64,000 nt of DNA, taken from assembly GCA_947493165.1 (NCBI GenBank), contig CANLPY010000001.1, forward strand, positions 1,464,501 through 1,528,500. The letters run 5' to 3'. The notes below the pieces were generated by a model. That model was not told the DNA's origin and made no database searches. It worked only from the letters and a program-made list of their open reading frames with translations. This document shows positions 61,378-64,000 of this stretch, in pieces. Each line of letters begins with the position of its first letter. Positions within the stretch are counted from its first letter, which is position 1. Source of the stretch: an uncultured Erythrobacter sp. GTDB taxonomy: Bacteria > Pseudomonadota > Alphaproteobacteria > Sphingomonadales > Sphingomonadaceae. The position numbers and the translations under genes are program-made.

Positions 61378-61516
61378 GGCTTGGCCCTATCCCAAGCATG
61401 GCAGAGGGAAAAGCCCAAGAGTGCGATCAGGTGCAGACAAGCTCTCCAATGTGGAAAAAAGCCAACAATCGGGCGCTTTGCTACGTGTCACACTTGTGCA
61501 CATTTTGCGGGGGCGT

Positions 61517-62515
61517 ATGGCCTATGTAACGATGATTATCGCATGCCCTGCCTGCAAGACGCGCTATGTCGTCCCTGAGAACGCTATTGGAGATAGCGGG
61601 CGAACGGTGCGCTGTGCCAAGTGTAAGCATTCATGGTTTCAAGAACCAGAGTTCGATCTGCCTCCGCGCGACGAAGAGCCAGTCGAGCCGCCAGCAGTTG
61701 CGCCGACCCCGCCATCGCCTCCGCCCATAACCAATGAGACGGATAGAGACACTGGCGGCCCGTCGATAAATCGTTGGCGCTCCAGCGATGAGGTCGAATC
61801 TGCGAGCACAGCAACCGCAGGATCTGCCGCAGCGACTACAAGTGGAAGTGACAGTGAAAAAGTCTCCGCTGACATGGGCCGTAAAATCGCGTCAGACATG
61901 CCCACTGATGTGACTGCGGAACGGGACAATGCCGATATAGGTCCAGCCGCTGGCTTTGCGGGCGATGATTCTGAAATAGACGATTTGGACGAGACTCCGT
62001 CCCCCTATGTCGGCGACGACTACGATGAGTATGATGACGGTGAAGAATCCCGGTTCGGGTATCGCCCTCCGTTCACCGGTCGCCGTAATCCGCTCAAAAT
62101 GTGGACTGCCGCTGCTGCAATCTTTGCTTTATTGGCGGTGGGCACAATCGCAGCGATTAATTTCAACCTGGTGCGCTTGCCAGCATGGGCACCGTTCAGC
62201 CAATCAAGCTTTGGACTCGATCAACCCAACTTAGTGCTCGACTTCCCGAATGAGAACATTGGGATGGAAACTCTGCCGAGTGGCACTGAAATCTTTCAAG
62301 CACGCGGCACAATCACCAATCAAGGGCGCGAGACCGTCAATGTTCCGCCGCTTCGCATTGTTTTACGGGATGAGCGTGAACGGATCGTGTTCGACTGGAT
62401 TGTGGCTCCGCCGCAGTCGACACTCGCGCCCGGCGAAAGCATGAACGTGACCGAAGCAAAGACCGACGTGCCGCGTTCTGCACGCCTTGCCGAAATTGGT
62501 TGGGCACCAAACTAA
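61517..62515 (+). CDS. MJ0042-type zinc-finger domain protein with internal TM segment
   Basis: MIIACPACKTRYVVPENAIGDSGRTVRCAKCKHSW, acidic linker, TM segment. Confidence 0.85.
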   Translation: MAYVTMIIACPACKTRYVVPENAIGDSGRTVRCAKCKHSWFQEPEFDLPPRDEEPVEPPAVAPTPPSPPPITNETDRDTGGPSINRWRSSDEVESASTATAGSAAATTSGSDSEKVSADMGRKIASDMPTDVTAERDNADIGPAAGFAGDDSEIDDLDETPSPYVGDDYDEYDDGEESRFGYRPPFTGRRNPLKMWTAAAAIFALLAVGTIAAINFNLVRLPAWAPFSQSSFGLDQPNLVLDFPNENIGMETLPSGTEIFQARGTITNQGRETVNVPPLRIVLRDERERIVFDWIVAPPQSTLAPGESMNVTEAKTDVPRSARLAEIGWAPN

Positions 62516-62629
62516 CATCACTTCACACTTACTTGCTGGCCAGCGAAGCAAAGTGCTTGCGGTGGCGGATAGCCCTTGCTAGTGGCGCGCTCCTACCGAG
62601 GGTGAGCATGCCTCACCTGCTGACTGTGT

Positions 62630-62716
62630 GCGGTCGTGGCGGAACTGGTAGACGCGCAACGTTGAGGTCGTTGTGGGCTAACGCCCGTGGAAGTTCGAGT
62701 CTTCTCGACCGCACCA
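62630..62716 (+). tRNA. tRNA-Leu (anticodon GAG)
   Basis: GCGGTCGTGGCGGAACTGGTAGACGCGCAACGTTGAGGTCGTTGTGGGCTAACGCCCGTGGAAGTTCGAGTCTTCTCGACCGCACCA; long variable arm, encoded CCA. Confidence 0.97.
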
Positions 62717-62750
62717 TTACTCTCTTCTCATAGGTGAACATATCACCACC

Positions 62751-62776
62751 AAAGCCCCAGGTCTCTGGGCTTTTGG
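62751..62776 (+). terminator. Terminator-like hairpin after tRNA-Leu
   Basis: aaagccccag-gtct-ctgggctttt with one bulge. Confidence 0.5.
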
Positions 62777-62867
62777 GCTCGTGCATTGACGCACGGCAGA
62801 ACATCAAATACCACTGTTTCAAACACATCAGGGTGGCTAGAAAGGTGGCTTATGAGGTTCGGTACAC

Positions 62868-63249
62868 TCACGCAAATGAAGGCAAAAAACTCCCTTTCTT
62901 CCCCGGCAAACACGTCTTCATAACTGGCAAGGTCTGGCAGGTCAGTTGCGGTGCCTCGGGCGTTTCCTCAAACAGGGATCCAATGCCGCGCGTGATGGGA
63001 TTGCTGGTAAATGTGATGAGCAGCAAGGCCAACACGCTTGCTCCAGCAATGACCTTCATTCGGTTTTGCGGGTTAGCTGCGCAGGCAATCGTCGCTGAGA
63101 CGAGCTTGCCCAAGCCTGTACCCAGCTCTGTCACATAGCGGCCTGCGAGTTGACCCGCGCCCATGCCTCGCTCAGTTACCTCACCGCATTTTGAGCAAAA
63201 AGGTCTCACAAAAATCGAGCTCTGCCCCGCATGATGTGCATTCTTGCAT
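62868..63249 (-). pseudogene. zinc-ribbon membrane protein gene with apparent frameshift
   Basis: ATG 63249 after GGGGGAAG gives MQECTSCGAELDF; removing one T of TTTTT (about 63210-63214) joins it to VRPFCSKCGEVTERG... with a downstream TM segment. Confidence 0.55.
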
Positions 63250-63307
63250 CTGCTTCCCCCAAAGCAAAATGGGTGACCGAGTTCTGCAGACCCGATCACC
63301 CGCTCCT

Positions 63308-63511
63308 TTAACAGGAGTGCCGGACAGGTTCGTCTCGAGCTTCTAGGCGTTCTTGGAGCCAATCCAGAACTTCATCCTCAACCCATCCAACCCGGCTTAG
63401 GCCCAGCTGTACCCGTTTGGGGAATAGGCCTGCCTTTTCCAGGCGTGCGATGTGCTGAGGTGAATACAGAACAAGCTCCTTGACCTGACGCTTTGACAAA
63501 ATCCTCTTCAC
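63308..63511 (-). CDS. AlpA-like helix-turn-helix regulator
   Basis: MKRILSKRQVKELVLYSPQHIARLEKAGLFPKRVQLGLSRVGWVEDEVLDWLQERLEARDE resembles AlpA/excisionase-type HTH proteins. Confidence 0.75.
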   Translation of the reverse strand: MKRILSKRQVKELVLYSPQHIARLEKAGLFPKRVQLGLSRVGWVEDEVLDWLQERLEARDEPVRHSC

Positions 63512-63556
63512 GATTTCTCCTTAGTAGAAGAGCATCGTTTCTATCGACTCCGCGGT

Positions 63557-64000
63557 TTAGGCCACGAATAGTTCTGGAATGTAGGCCCATCTTGGATCAA
63601 GGCGCGAAGCATCCATACCTGAAGGCGCACCGAAGACGGCCATATCTTGATTGATCATCATCAGCCTTCGCGCGAAGTTAGCCCGTTCCTCTTCACGCTC
63701 GGAATTGTACTCAGCTCCGCTCGGCTCCTGCAGCCGGACGCGCTCATATGGCGCGACCTGCAACGACTGGCCTGCGGACACCTCACTGGTGAATTGCAAG
63801 CTAGCAGGCGCCGCCTGATTGGCCGATACAGAGACACTTCCCACTGGAGGCCGCGAACGCTCAGGGGTTCCGAACAACCGCGATAGAGCGTCATCGCCGC
63901 CCGAGCGCAGCAGATCGAAAATCTCGTCATTGGCCGGCAATTGTGCTTCGGTTTCAAACAGGTCCGCATAGAACTGGCTTTGGATGCTCGCAAACGTAGT
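63557..64000 (-). CDS. hypothetical protein, C-terminal part (runs off window end)
   Basis: Frame of the 63557-63940 ORF stays open to base 64000 (TTFASIQSQFYADLFETEAQLPANDEIFDLL...). Confidence 0.55.
   Translation of the reverse strand, partial: TTFASIQSQFYADLFETEAQLPANDEIFDLLRSGGDDALSRLFGTPERSRPPVGSVSVSANQAAPASLQFTSEVSAGQSLQVAPYERVRLQEPSGAEYNSEREEERANFARRLMMINQDMAVFGAPSGMDASRLDPRWAYIPELFVA

Noticed and set aside
1-64000. CRISPR arrays, rRNA operons and insertion sequences
   Set aside because: No regularly spaced repeats, no rRNA genes and no transposase ORFs recognised by eye

Overview
The window looks like chromosomal sequence from a sphingomonad-like alphaproteobacterium (Erythrobacter/Sphingomonadales-type gene content; this is inferred from the proteins, with no search run). 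Most of it is ordinary: hflKC-degP, metXW, hisC-tyrA, ftsEX, folK, msrA/msrB, rsmB, hemH, a PBP1A, several TonB-dependent receptors, tRNA-Lys(TTT) and tRNA-Leu(GAG).

The main accessory block is ~20.3-34.2 kb. A divergent AraC regulator is followed by a tightly packed plus-strand operon: TonB receptor, PQQ alcohol dehydrogenase with cytochrome c, aldehyde dehydrogenase, metallo-beta-lactamase-fold protein, CMD-family protein, FAD aromatic hydroxylase, DUF2783 protein, single-domain VOC protein, FAA hydrolase and an AAHS-like MFS transporter. It reads as a complete uptake and oxidation route for an unidentified aromatic alcohol. The only ring-cleavage candidate is the small VOC protein, and the MBL protein has lost its second metal site.

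Other points worth checking: a 32-aa upstream ORF with a strong Shine-Dalgarno ahead of the catabolic TonB receptor; a TonB receptor missing its signal peptide, TonB box and part of the plug; a co-directional Mrp / IorB-like / ferrochelatase / P450 cluster; and the edge of a possible mobile element beside tRNA-Leu with an AlpA-like protein and a zinc-ribbon gene frameshifted at a T5 run. No CRISPR array was seen.
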